NCBI RefSeq assembly: GCF_006715165.1 | Contig: NZ_VFMS01000001.1 | Location: 1,426,001 to 1,490,000, forward strand | Origin: Arthrobacter sp. SLBN-122 | GTDB taxonomy: Bacteria > Actinomycetota > Actinomycetes > Actinomycetales > Micrococcaceae | DNA: 64,000 nucleotides | Reading direction: 5' to 3' | Made by a program: the position numbers and the translations under genes | Shown: positions 1-8,531 of the stretch, in pieces | How positions within the stretch are numbered: position 1 is the first letter of the stretch | How the letters are laid out: the number at the start of each line of letters is the position of its first letter | The notes under the pieces: generated by a model | Told to the model about the DNA's origin: nothing | The model's input: the letters and a program-made list of their open reading frames with translations, nothing else | The model's database searches: none

Positions 1-158
1 ATGTGCCTCTCACATGAAGAAAGCCCACTCCCTGGAAAGGATCTCCAATCAGGAGCAGGCGGCATCACTGCACATCAAGTTCCTCCAGTCTAGCATCCCG
101 CGGCCCATCCCCCGTCCCGGGCGTTGCCTTCGAGTCCATGGCGGGGCAGTGTTGAGGC
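1..158. other. Window edge, no gene assigned
   Basis: A reading frame open from base 1 runs 30 codons to a TAG at 91-93 and could be the tail of a gene entering from the left. A second overlapping frame is also open to about base 202. Neither contains a recognisable motif, so I do not assign a product. Confidence 0.3.
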
Positions 159-926
159 ATGAGCGAACAGCCGGGGCAGCGCCAGGACAGGCACCAGAGT
201 GAGGCACGCCAGCACCAAGCGGACGACGGCGGCGGGGCGCCGGAGGGGGCAGGTGGCGGCATCGATCCCGCTGCAGTCTGGGACGAGCGGTACAGCAGCA
301 GGGCCCGGCTTTGGAGCGGGAAGCCGAACCCGCAGCTGGTCCGCGAGGCCGGCGGCCTGCGCCCGGGAAAGGCGCTGGAACTGGGATGCGGCGAAGGCGC
401 GGACGCCATCTGGCTTGCCCAGCAAGGCTGGTCCGTGACCGCCGTCGACGTTTCCGCTGTTGCCCTGGAGCGGGCGCATTCGCACGAGCTGGCGGAACTG
501 GCCCGGGAAAGCGTGGGCGTGTCCAACGGGGACATCGGCAGCCGGATCAGCTGGCAACTGGCGGACCTCACGCAGTGGCAGCCGGGTACTTCCTTTGACC
601 TGGTGACCTCCCAGTTCCTGCACTCCCAGGAATTGGACTGGCGGGTCCCGCTGCGCACGGCCGCCGCAGCCGTCAAGCCCGGCGGAACCCTGCTGGTGGT
701 GGGCCACCACCCGGACCGGCTGCCGCCCTGGGGCAACGACCACCACAGCCACCGGGAGATGTTCTACACCGGTGACGACCTGGTCCGTGAACTGGGGCTA
801 GCCGGGCCCGGATGGCAGATCGAGGTCCTCACCAGCCGGGAGCGGCCGGCGACCGGGCCGGACGGACAGGAAGCGACCATTGCGGACGTCGTCCTGCGCG
901 CCACCCGCCTGCCCCTAGTCCGGTAA
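159..926 (+). CDS. Class I SAM-dependent methyltransferase
   Basis: This is a 255-residue cytosolic methyltransferase of the Rossmann-fold class; the substrate is unknown. Motif I, LELGCGEGAD, lies near residues 73-82, followed by the acidic strand VTAVDVS near 93-99. Farther on, a KPGGTLLVVGHHP segment matches the post-motif III region. The overall look is of the TehB/thiopurine-like small-molecule methyltransferases. The first 35 residues are polar and low in complexity, and the ATG has only a weak, closely spaced GAGG before it, so the true start may be farther in. Its end overlaps the end of the convergent MFS gene by 12 bases. Confidence 0.8.
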   Translation: MSEQPGQRQDRHQSEARQHQADDGGGAPEGAGGGIDPAAVWDERYSSRARLWSGKPNPQLVREAGGLRPGKALELGCGEGADAIWLAQQGWSVTAVDVSAVALERAHSHELAELARESVGVSNGDIGSRISWQLADLTQWQPGTSFDLVTSQFLHSQELDWRVPLRTAAAAVKPGGTLLVVGHHPDRLPPWGNDHHSHREMFYTGDDLVRELGLAGPGWQIEVLTSRERPATGPDGQEATIADVVLRATRLPLVR

Positions 927-2339
927 CGTCCTCCTGGCGGTGACCCGCGGCGCTACCACTGCCGCGGCTGCGCCGATGGCCGCTGTGAAGGCGAAGACGC
1001 CCGCGAAGGACTGGACCGCCGTCGTAAAGGCAGCGAAGACAATCCCGGTGGTAGCCAGCGACAACGCCCCGCCGAGGGAGTCCGAGATGGACATGGCGGA
1101 GCTGTTGAAGCCTTCGTTCTCCTTGGTGGACAGCGCCAGGGTCATCACGCTCAGGCGCGGGTAGAGCAGGCCCATGCCGCCCCCGGCCAGGACCCAGCCG
1201 GCGATGGCGACGGCGGCCGGCCAGTGCAGCGCGGTGGTGGCCAGGGCCAGGAGAACAGCTGCCAGAACCATGAGCGATCCCACCTGGACGGCGCGCAGGT
1301 CCGGCAGCCTGGCACCCAGCCGGCCCTGCACGGCGGCGGCACCGGCCCAGGCCAGCGCACCACCGGTGAGGGTCAGGCCGGCCAGGGTGGGCGGGAACGC
1401 GTACCGGTCGATCAGGAGGTACGGCAGGTAGACCTCCGCGCCGAAGAACGATGCCGACGCCAGCCCCCGCGCCAGGATCACGCTGGGCAGTCCGCGGCGG
1501 GCGGTGAGGGTCCCGGCGGGCACCAGCGGCCGGACCGCCACGAGGGCCAGGACGACGGCGGCGCACGCCAGGAGCGCCGCGGCGGCGGGAAAGGCGGGGA
1601 TGCGGACGTCCGCGGAGAGGTTCAGGCCCAGCACGGCGAGCGCGGCCAGCGCCGCCCACGCCAGGCGGCCAAGGGCCCACGGCGGGACAGTTTCCTTCGG
1701 GCGGCCAGCCCTCTCCAGCCCGTCCGCGGCGCCCGGTGCATCGGTTCCCCGCAGTACCGGCGCGATCATCGCCAGCGCGGGAATGACCAGGCCCACCACG
1801 CCCAGGAACACCCAGTGCCAGCTGAAGACCTGGGCCACCACGCCGGCTGCGAATGGCCCCACCAGCGACGGGATCACCCAGGCGGCGGAGAACGCGGCGA
1901 AGATTTTGGGGTGCAGGGGCCCGGGGAAGAACCGCGCCACCAGCACGTACAGCGCCACGGTGAGGGCGCCGCCGCCGAGCCCCTGGACCAGCCGGCCGGC
2001 CACCAGCATGGGCATGGAAACCGAGGTGCCGGCGATCAGGAGTCCGGCCACGAACAGTGCCACGGAGGTGTACAGCGGCATGGCGGGGCCGCGGCGGTCA
2101 GACCAGTTCCCGGCCCCCACCATGCCGATCACACCGGTAGCCATTGGCCCCGCGAAGGCCAGGGCGTAAAGGCTTGCGCCGTTCAGCTCACGGCTGACCA
2201 GGGGCATGATGGTGGTCACGGCCAGGGATTCGAACGCGGCCAGGAACACCAGGGCGCAGGTGCCCAGGGTTACCCAGAAATACGGGGGCCGGAAGATCCC
2301 GGTAGCGGGGTGGGTGGCCGGAAGGGTGGAGTGCCGCAC
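915..2339 (-). CDS. MFS transporter, drug-exporter type
   Basis: The product is a hydrophobic integral membrane protein of about 474 residues, probably a proton-driven exporter. The family signature GNWSDRRGPAMPLY between the second and third membrane segments matches MFS motif A. A later LVQGLGGGALTVALYVLVA segment fits the motif C region of exporters. The frame is open much farther upstream, but the recognisable protein begins with the GTG at 2339, reading VRHSTLP, eight bases after the stop of the upstream MFS gene. This spacing suggests the two transporters are co-transcribed and perhaps translationally coupled. The substrate cannot be told from sequence alone. Confidence 0.85.
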   Translation of the reverse strand: MRHSTLPATHPATGIFRPPYFWVTLGTCALVFLAAFESLAVTTIMPLVSRELNGASLYALAFAGPMATGVIGMVGAGNWSDRRGPAMPLYTSVALFVAGLLIAGTSVSMPMLVAGRLVQGLGGGALTVALYVLVARFFPGPLHPKIFAAFSAAWVIPSLVGPFAAGVVAQVFSWHWVFLGVVGLVIPALAMIAPVLRGTDAPGAADGLERAGRPKETVPPWALGRLAWAALAALAVLGLNLSADVRIPAFPAAAALLACAAVVLALVAVRPLVPAGTLTARRGLPSVILARGLASASFFGAEVYLPYLLIDRYAFPPTLAGLTLTGGALAWAGAAAVQGRLGARLPDLRAVQVGSLMVLAAVLLALATTALHWPAAVAIAGWVLAGGGMGLLYPRLSVMTLALSTKENEGFNSSAMSISDSLGGALSLATTGIVFAAFTTAVQSFAGVFAFTAAIGAAAAVVAPRVTARRTLPD

Positions 2340-2347
2340 AGCGTTTC

Positions 2348-3691
2348 CTAGCCCACGTACCGGTTCCGGCCGGACCGGTAGCCGAAGACCGCCGCGAGAA
2401 GGCCCACCACCATGAACAGGACTCCGGCGGGAACGAAGGACCCGGTGGCCTGGTGCAGCTGGCCCACCATCAGCGTCCCTGTGGAGCCCACCCCGTAGCC
2501 AACGCCCTGCATCATGCCCGACAGGTGGGCGGCGGTGTGCCCGTCGCGGGTGCGGAGCATGATCAAGGTCAGCGCGCAGGCAGTGAGGCTGCCCTGCCCC
2601 AGCCCGAGCAGCCCGGCCCACACCCAGATCAGGTCCAGCGGGCCCAGGATGCTCAGCACGAATCCGCCGCCGGTCATCAGGGCGACCACCGTGTTGATGG
2701 CGCGCTGGTCCCGGAAACGCGCCGCCAGGGCCGGCGCGAACAGGGAACCCAACATCTGCAGCACGATGCATACGGCAACGATGAGGCCCGCCGTCGCCCC
2801 GTCCACACCCCGTTCGCGAAGGATGGGTGCCAGCCAGGCGAAACCGCTGAAGGACATCATGGCCTGCAGCACCATGAAGATGGTTACCTGCCAGGCAACG
2901 GAGGAGCGCCACACGTTAACCCCGTCCCGGACCGCCTGGTGCCGGACACTCCCCTGCCGGACAGCGACGGGAAGGAACAGGAGAAGGACGACGGCGGCAG
3001 GCAGCGCCCAGACCCACAGTGCCTTGGTCCACTCCCCCGTTGCCGTGTAGACCGGGAAGGTAAAGCCGGCACCGAGCGCGGCGGAGGCGCAGATGGCGGT
3101 GGTGTAGAGGCCGCCCATGAGTCCCAGCCGGTGTGGGAAGTCGCGCTTGACCAGGCCCGGCAGAAGCACGTTGCACAGCGCGATGGCGGCGCCGCAGGCT
3201 GCGGTGCCGACCAGGAGGGCAGGCAGATGGCTGCCGCCTGGGCCGGAACCGGTGTCCACCGGGCGGAGCAGCAGCCCCGCGGTCAGCAGCGCCATGGCGC
3301 CCAGCAGCACCCGCTCCGCACCGAACCGGCGCGCCAGGACCGGGGCGAGCGGCGCGAACACACCCAGCAGCGTGACGGGCACGGTGGTGAGCACCACTAC
3401 GGACCAGCCGGGCAGCGCTGCCTGCGAGGTCACCTCCGGGAGGACGGCGGAAAGGCTGGAAAAGACGCTCCGCAGGTTCAGCCCGATCAGGACAAGGCAC
3501 ACGCCCAGGTAGGCAAGGGCGCGGCGGCTGCCTACCCGGGTTGGTTCCGCAGGCGGCAGTTCATCGATTTCGGCATCCACCAGGGTGCCGGGTTCCACCA
3601 GGCTGCTGCCGGTCCGGGACCGTCCCGGTCCGTCCCCGGAGGAAGGCCCCCGCCGCCGCTTCCCCGCTTCGGCATTCGTTGCGTCCGTCAT
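2348..3691 (-). CDS. MFS transporter, CynX/NimT-like
   Basis: This is an integral membrane protein of about 447 residues resembling the CynX/NimT (cyanate, nitroimidazole) branch of the MFS. The segment VCLVLIGLNLRSVFSSLSAVLP is typical of this branch, which usually starts with a conserved NLR in the first membrane helix. I chose the ATG at 3691 (MTDATNAEAG) because the longer open frame from 3775 reads through a short tandem repeat that looks non-coding. The N-terminal 60 residues are polar and likely cytosolic. It is the first gene of a two-transporter unit with the gene ending at 915. The real substrate is unknown. Confidence 0.85.
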   Translation of the reverse strand: MTDATNAEAGKRRRGPSSGDGPGRSRTGSSLVEPGTLVDAEIDELPPAEPTRVGSRRALAYLGVCLVLIGLNLRSVFSSLSAVLPEVTSQAALPGWSVVVLTTVPVTLLGVFAPLAPVLARRFGAERVLLGAMALLTAGLLLRPVDTGSGPGGSHLPALLVGTAACGAAIALCNVLLPGLVKRDFPHRLGLMGGLYTTAICASAALGAGFTFPVYTATGEWTKALWVWALPAAVVLLLFLPVAVRQGSVRHQAVRDGVNVWRSSVAWQVTIFMVLQAMMSFSGFAWLAPILRERGVDGATAGLIVAVCIVLQMLGSLFAPALAARFRDQRAINTVVALMTGGGFVLSILGPLDLIWVWAGLLGLGQGSLTACALTLIMLRTRDGHTAAHLSGMMQGVGYGVGSTGTLMVGQLHQATGSFVPAGVLFMVVGLLAAVFGYRSGRNRYVG

Positions 3692-3703
3692 GCGCCCATT
3701 CTT

Positions 3704-3746
3704 GCAGGAGTGGTCCGCCGGTCTGCAGGAGTGGTCCGCCGGTCTG
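3704..3746. repeat. Tandem repeat of about 21 bp, two copies
   Basis: Two adjacent copies of a unit containing GCAGGAGTGGTCCGCC lie just upstream of the chosen start of the CynX/NimT-like gene. The period is close to two DNA turns. It may be a regulator site or simple slippage. Confidence 0.65.
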
Positions 3747-3871
3747 CGGGAGAGCGCGGCCGGGAAGTTTTCCACATACGGCGCAAAGCACCTTCCGGCG
3801 CCCTCCTGCAGCTTCGTACGTTATAAGCAGCCGCGGCCCGGCAGAGGGCCGCACTAATCAACGGGAGCACC

Positions 3872-4366
3872 ATGGAAACCACACCGCCACCGGAATCACG
3901 CCCCGCGCCGACGCAAACCACTTCCAAGAGCGCATCTCCGGCCGGGACCAGCCCACCTCCTGTCCTTCAGGGGCACCCTGGCCACCCCCCGGGCGTGCCC
4001 GGCAACAACCCACCTGGCAACAACATGCCCGGCAACGAAGGCCCCGGGAACAAAGGAACAAACAGCCTGGTCCTGGCGATCCTTGCCCCTGCAAGCATGA
4101 TCCTCACCGCACCTGCTTCCATGTTCGCCATGTTGATGACGTACTCGGATGACGGCTCCTCGAGCAGGCGATGGGTGACTCCCCTGGTGCTGTTCAGCCT
4201 GCCTGTCCTGTTTGCGTCACTGGCGCTGAGGCTGGCACTACCTGCCCTCAAGGTGTCTCCGCGGAAATCAGCCAACTGGACTGCGGCGGCCGTTGCCCTC
4301 TGTATCTGCGGCCTGATCTTCGCCCTGGCGCTGGGTCCGGCGCTGGCCAACCTGGGGCTGTTCTGA
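3872..4366 (+). CDS. Proline-rich membrane protein, unknown function
   Basis: I do not recognise this 164-residue protein beyond its architecture. The first 65 residues are rich in Pro, Thr, Gly and Asn, with repeated PGNN/PGNE elements. They are followed by about three hydrophobic helices (roughly residues 67-90, 102-122 and 138-160). Such Pro-rich heads on short membrane proteins are common in actinobacteria and often carry DUF4190-like domains. The ATG follows a GGGAGCACC stretch acceptable as a ribosome site. It lies 44 bases upstream of trmB on the same strand, so they may share a transcript. Confidence 0.65.
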   Translation: METTPPPESRPAPTQTTSKSASPAGTSPPPVLQGHPGHPPGVPGNNPPGNNMPGNEGPGNKGTNSLVLAILAPASMILTAPASMFAMLMTYSDDGSSSRRWVTPLVLFSLPVLFASLALRLALPALKVSPRKSANWTAAAVALCICGLIFALALGPALANLGLF

Positions 4367-4410
4367 CCCCTCCGGTCCCCGGCCCGTACCGCGGCGCTAT
4401 TCTGGAAGGG

Positions 4411-5334
4411 ATGAGCGAATCCCCTGAAAACCCCCAGCAGCCGCATGTTCCCAGGCCTGTCACGCCCGGCACCCAGGCCTCCTTCGGCACCTACGGCGGC
4501 CGTCCTGTCAGCTTCGTGCGCCGCGGCACCAGGCTGCAGGGCCGGCGGCAGGCCGCCTGGGCCGAACACGCCGAACGGTGGGCCGTCAACGTGCCACGGC
4601 ACGTGGCCAACACCTCGGTCCACCCCGACTACACCTTCGACGCCGCAGCGGAGTTCGGGCGTGAGGCCCCGCTCATCGTCGAGATCGGTTCGGGCCTTGG
4701 CGACGCCATCTGCCATGCGGCGGAACAGAATCCCGACACCAACTTCCTGGCCGTGGAGGTCTACACCCCGGGGCTGGCCAACACCATCATCAAGATCAAC
4801 AGCCGCGGTCTGGACAATGTCCGCGTGGTGGAGGCCAATGCCCCGGAGGTACTGGCCACCATGCTGCCCGAAGGCTCGGTCAGCGAACTTTGGGTCTTCT
4901 TCCCCGATCCCTGGCACAAATCGCGGCACCACAAGCGCCGCCTCATCCAGCCCGAGTTTGCCGGGCTGGCAGCACGGGCGCTGAAGCCTGGCGGCCTGTT
5001 CCGGATCGCCACCGACTGGTCCAACTATGCGGTCCACGTCCGGGACGTCTTGGCGGGCTCACCTGACTTCGAAAACCTCCACACCGGCGAGCGCCGCGGG
5101 CCCGAAAGCCCGTTGACCCAAGTGTGGCAGTCCGGCGTTGAATCGGTGGTGGGCGGCGCCCCCGTCCGTGAGGGACGTGCACCGGTGAGCACGGAGCACA
5201 CCGGCCCCAACGAAGGCGTGGATGAAACGGGCGGCTGGGCACCCCGCTTCGAGGGCAGGATCCGGACCAGCTTCGAGGCGAAGGCCCACGAGGCGGGCCG
5301 GCTCATCTTCGATCTCTGCTACCGCCGCCGCTGA
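4411..5334 (+). CDS. trmB: tRNA (guanine-N7-)-methyltransferase
   Basis: TrmB methylates N7 of G46 in the variable loop of tRNA using SAM. The 307-residue protein has a SAM-binding LIVEIGSGLGDAI near residues 88-100 and the family hallmark FPDPWHKSRHHKRRL near 164-178. IATDWSNYA follows, completing the substrate pocket. The N-terminal RRGTRLQGRRQAAW segment is also typical. It is longer than the E. coli enzyme because of an N-terminal tail and a loop of about 45 residues near residues 235-280 (PESPLTQVWQSGV onward). The start is the ATG at 4411; the longer open frame begins inside the upstream gene. The last codons overlap a degenerate direct repeat. Confidence 0.95.
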   Translation: MSESPENPQQPHVPRPVTPGTQASFGTYGGRPVSFVRRGTRLQGRRQAAWAEHAERWAVNVPRHVANTSVHPDYTFDAAAEFGREAPLIVEIGSGLGDAICHAAEQNPDTNFLAVEVYTPGLANTIIKINSRGLDNVRVVEANAPEVLATMLPEGSVSELWVFFPDPWHKSRHHKRRLIQPEFAGLAARALKPGGLFRIATDWSNYAVHVRDVLAGSPDFENLHTGERRGPESPLTQVWQSGVESVVGGAPVREGRAPVSTEHTGPNEGVDETGGWAPRFEGRIRTSFEAKAHEAGRLIFDLCYRRR

Positions 5335-5384
5335 CGGCATCTCTGACGGCGCCGCTGAACCGTGCCTCTGACGCGCGCCGCTGA
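5312..5384. repeat. Degenerate direct repeat over the trmB stop, three copies
   Basis: Three copies of a unit of about 24-26 bp, each ending CGCCGCTGA (ends at 5334, 5358 and 5384) and mostly beginning with a CTCTG element. The first copy encodes the last residues and stop of trmB; the other two lie downstream and repeat the stop-containing end. Confidence 0.6.
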
Positions 5385-5401
5385 CTGGCGCCGCGCGGCG
5401 G

Positions 5402-5848
5402 TCAGGCCACGCTGATCGAGGCAACAATCTCCTTCAGCATCTCCAGCCGGGGTTCCGCCTGCGGGTTCAGGTAGGGCCAGATGACCACCACACCAATGAA
5501 CCGCCCGCTTTCCCACACACCCACTGTGGCTGCCACCTTGGCCGGGCCGCCGTCGTCGCCATATCCCACAACCACTGCATACGCGGCCTTGCCGGGCAGG
5601 TTCAGCTCACCCTCCGCCAGGAGGGTGCCGCCGCGTTCCTCGAGGTAGAAGCCTGACATCAGGTGGGCCCAGCCGTTGGCCTGCGGCGCATCCTGCACCG
5701 AAGTGTCGTCCTTGATCACGGTCACCAGGACCCCGCCCAGCAGGCCGTACTGCTCGCTGTTGGGCCCGGCCGTGGAGTCGTCCAGGACCTGGGTGTGCTC
5801 GGGGAAGTCTGCGGTGAAGCCCAGCGGGGATTCGATGTGCACTGACAT
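5402..5848 (-). CDS. Conserved small protein paired with WXG gene
   Basis: I cannot name this 148-residue soluble protein. It begins MSVHIESPLGFTADFP and has alternating hydrophobic strands with few charged clusters, suggesting a compact alpha/beta fold. It has no signal peptide and no membrane helix. Its start lies five bases after the stop of the WXG-headed gene at 5854-7434, so the two are almost certainly co-transcribed. That spacing would fit a chaperone, immunity or secretion-partner role, but nothing in the sequence demonstrates one. Confidence 0.7.
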   Translation of the reverse strand: MSVHIESPLGFTADFPEHTQVLDDSTAGPNSEQYGLLGGVLVTVIKDDTSVQDAPQANGWAHLMSGFYLEERGGTLLAEGELNLPGKAAYAVVVGYGDDGGPAKVAATVGVWESGRFIGVVVIWPYLNPQAEPRLEMLKEIVASISVA

Positions 5849-5853
5849 TGGTT

Positions 5854-7434
5854 TCAGAGCCTCTCGAGCTTGGTGTCGTTGGGGACTTTATAGTACGTGG
5901 ACACGTTGCTGGTGGACTGGTTCTCGGTCTTGACCTCCACCTCGCCCACCTTGACGTCGAACCCCGCCTCGTTCGTTGCGGTCACCACGGAATTCACCTG
6001 CACGGTGGCCGAGCCGGCCTCGTACAGCCGGGCTGCGTCGCGGGCGGCGCCGGCCTCATTGCCCAGGGCGATGTTGCGCAAATAGCTGTCGATGACGGGC
6101 CGGTTTTCCGGTGAGTAGTCCACAGCAATCTTCACCGTGCCCTGGGTTCCGGCCGTCACCGTGGAATCGAACTTCGCGGCCTCGGACTTCACCCCCGAGG
6201 TCACGCCCTGGGCCACGGTGCCGTCCATGGACACGGAGACGGAATCGATGTTGTTGCCCTTGTCCAGGTTGACCTGCAGCCCGCCCTTGCCGGAGGCTTC
6301 GAACACGCGGCCGTCCAGGTTGAGCTTGCCCTGCGCGGAGACCTCCCCACTGGCAGTGGAGGTCCCGTCCGTCAGGTTCCGCTCGTAGGCAAGGTCAAGC
6401 TTGGCCCCGCCGGATGCTGTCCCGGACTCGGCCGAGGCATCAAGCGAGAACGTTCCCTTGGCTTTGTCCGTCTGCCCGGTGGAACCGTTGTCCTCCGCGG
6501 CATCGTTGATGGTGTCCAGGATGTATCCGGGCGGGTTGCCGGCCACGTCCTTGATCTCGCCGATGCTGTCCGGCGGAAGGTCTCGGTACATCTGTTTTCG
6601 GGCTGCCATGGCTTCCTCCACGCTGGCGAAGGTGTACTCACGGGAGACCTCCCCCGTCAGCGTCGCTCCTGCCGTTCCAGTGGTGTCATTGACGCCCAGG
6701 CCCATGTTTCCGTACACCTTCATGGTGGCGGAGCCGTCAGCGTTCTCCACCACTTCGGTCCCCACCTCGGCGCCGCCATGAACCCAGGCGACCCGGGCCT
6801 CGATGGAGGCCTTGCCCGTCTCCGAGTAAACCGGGATGTCCGCCTTGGCCAGTTCCTGCAGGTGCTGCTTGGCCAGCTGCTGTGCGGCCGCGGGAATGCC
6901 GCCATCCATGCGCATCAGGTCTTCGGCGAACGGACCGTCGCTTCCTTCGCCTTCAATCAGGTACTTCCGGTCGGCATCGGAGAGGCCGGCCCACCATTTT
7001 GCCTGCTCGTCCGGGCCGGCATCAACCATCCGGTCCAGCCCAGACTCCAGCTCCCGGCGGTGTTCAGCGGCTGCCCTGGCTGCCTCGGCCTTTTCCTTGA
7101 GCCACTCCCTGGCCTGGGCGGCCAGCGAGGCCAGCCGGTCCCAGGTGCTGCTGCCGGAACCGCCGGCGCCGGCGGTGGACGCTTTTTCCTGCTCGTCAGC
7201 ATGCTTCAGCAGGATTCTTGAGTTCTCCCGCAGGCTCGCCACCACTTTGTCCAGGCTGGGCCGGTGGCTGCTGCTCCACTCCTGGCGGAAGCGTTCCCCG
7301 TCCCGGCCCTTCCACGGCGCCGACTGGATCTGGCTGTGCAGGGAGCCGGCCCGGCTGCTGAGCAGCGACGCTGCCTGGTCCGCCGCTTTGGCCAACGCCC
7401 GCAACTGGCTGACGTCTGCGCCGTAAAAAGTCAT
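5854..7434 (-). CDS. WXG-headed, beta-rich putative secreted protein
   Basis: This is a 526-residue protein. Its first 100 residues form a helical hairpin-like domain with a W41-K-G43 turn (APWKGRDGERF), as in WXG100/ESX substrates. A charged helical linker follows (about residues 110-200). The remaining 300 residues are rich in Gly, Ser, Thr, Ala and alternating strands (for example SGGAKLDLAYERN and AQGKLNLDGRVFEASGKGG), resembling a repetitive beta structure. There is no classical signal peptide, which fits type VII export. A GGGGGAAA ribosome site precedes the ATG. The gene leads a two-gene unit with the 148-residue protein. No known toxin motif is visible, so an effector role is only a guess. 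Confidence 0.65.
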   Translation of the reverse strand: MTFYGADVSQLRALAKAADQAASLLSSRAGSLHSQIQSAPWKGRDGERFRQEWSSSHRPSLDKVVASLRENSRILLKHADEQEKASTAGAGGSGSSTWDRLASLAAQAREWLKEKAEAARAAAEHRRELESGLDRMVDAGPDEQAKWWAGLSDADRKYLIEGEGSDGPFAEDLMRMDGGIPAAAQQLAKQHLQELAKADIPVYSETGKASIEARVAWVHGGAEVGTEVVENADGSATMKVYGNMGLGVNDTTGTAGATLTGEVSREYTFASVEEAMAARKQMYRDLPPDSIGEIKDVAGNPPGYILDTINDAAEDNGSTGQTDKAKGTFSLDASAESGTASGGAKLDLAYERNLTDGTSTASGEVSAQGKLNLDGRVFEASGKGGLQVNLDKGNNIDSVSVSMDGTVAQGVTSGVKSEAAKFDSTVTAGTQGTVKIAVDYSPENRPVIDSYLRNIALGNEAGAARDAARLYEAGSATVQVNSVVTATNEAGFDVKVGEVEVKTENQSTSNVSTYYKVPNDTKLERL

Positions 7435-7503
7435 GGTTTTCCCCCGGGAAAGAGTGCGATGCCTGTCAATCGCTGGTGCTTATGGTTGCACAGCTGGCGG
7501 AAC

Positions 7504-7533
7504 CCGGCGATGGGGATCCCTCCCCATCGCCGG
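7504..7533. repeat. Perfect 12-bp inverted repeat in divergent promoter region
   Basis: The arms CCGGCGATGGGG and CCCCATCGCCGG flank a 6-base loop. The site lies 70 bases upstream of the minus-strand WXG gene and 165 bases upstream of the plus-strand DUF1206 gene, so it is not a terminator for either. Confidence 0.75.
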
Positions 7534-7697
7534 CATCCGGTACCACTGTGGCTTTCGTGCCAGCTCCTCAAAGCACCGCCGGCCGGCTGTTCGGGATCCG
7601 TCCGACGTGCGACGATTGGCTGTAAGAAGGGCACGCACAGCAGCGCACAACGCGCCTGTCCGAAGGAACAACAATTAAAGAAGAACTGAAACAGGCC

Positions 7698-8504
7698 GTG
7701 GACAAGGCCGAGGACGTCACCAATTCACGCGTCCTTGAGGTCTTTGCCCGGTCCGGATTCGCGGCCAGCGGCATCCTGCACCTGCTGGTGGGCACCATTT
7801 CCATCCGCCTTGCAATGGGCGGCACGGGCCACGCCGATTTCAGTGGCGCGGTGGCGGAGCTGGCCACTATGCCCGTTGGTCCCTTCCTGCTGTGGGGCAG
7901 CTTCGCGGCGTGCGCGGCACTCTCGCTCTGGCAGGCGGGCGATGCCATCTTCGACTTCAACCACCAGGCCACAAAGAAGAAGATCAAGAACAAGGCCAAG
8001 GCCGCGCTGCAGGCGATCGTCTACGCCGTCCTGGCCCTGACCCTGTGGCATTTCGCCATGGGCACCGGCTCTGGTGACGACAACCGGAAGGCCGCCAGCG
8101 ACTTCACCATCTCCATGATGGAGGCCCCGGGCGGGGTTGCGCTGCTCGTCCTGATCGGAGTGGCAGTGGCAGTCACGGGCGTGGTGTACGGCATCCGGGG
8201 ACCGAAGAAATCGTTCGAGAAGCAGTTGCAGATGCCTGCCCCCGGCCCGGCCAGAAAAGCGGTAACAGCCCTGGGAGTGGCAGGCTACCTGGCCAAGGGA
8301 ACGGTGCTGCTGCTGGCCGGGCTGCTCATCGCCATCGCCACCCTCAAGGAGCACCCGGAGGATTCCACCGGCCTGGACGGCGGCCTGCGGGCGCTCCGCG
8401 ACCAGCCGCTGGGACCCTGGCTCCTGGCTGCCGTGGGAGCCGGGCTGCTCTGCTACGGCGCCTACATGATCATGCGTGCGCGGCTGGCCAAAATGACCAG
8501 GTAG
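7698..8504 (+). CDS. DUF1206 family membrane protein
   Basis: The protein of 268 residues has six predicted membrane helices arranged as three similar pairs. Each pair begins with a charged segment followed by a small-residue-rich helix (ARSGFAASGILHLLVG, ALGVAGYLAKGTVLLLAG). This threefold pattern is characteristic of DUF1206, whose function is unknown. I give the GTG at 7698, but in-frame codons continue upstream through GAAGAACTGAAACAG. A non-ATG start a few codons earlier is possible, since a GAAGGA site lies there. It is probably transcribed alone or with the SRPBCC gene 27 bases downstream. Confidence 0.85.
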   Translation: MDKAEDVTNSRVLEVFARSGFAASGILHLLVGTISIRLAMGGTGHADFSGAVAELATMPVGPFLLWGSFAACAALSLWQAGDAIFDFNHQATKKKIKNKAKAALQAIVYAVLALTLWHFAMGTGSGDDNRKAASDFTISMMEAPGGVALLVLIGVAVAVTGVVYGIRGPKKSFEKQLQMPAPGPARKAVTALGVAGYLAKGTVLLLAGLLIAIATLKEHPEDSTGLDGGLRALRDQPLGPWLLAAVGAGLLCYGAYMIMRARLAKMTR

Positions 8505-8531
8505 CCGCCGGCGGCGTGGTTAGGTTGAGTC

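Noticed and set aside
2340..2912. A 191-residue N-terminal extension of the first MFS gene
   Set aside because: The extension overlaps the second MFS gene out of frame and is rich in Arg, Gly and His. The recognisable membrane protein starts at the GTG at 2339.
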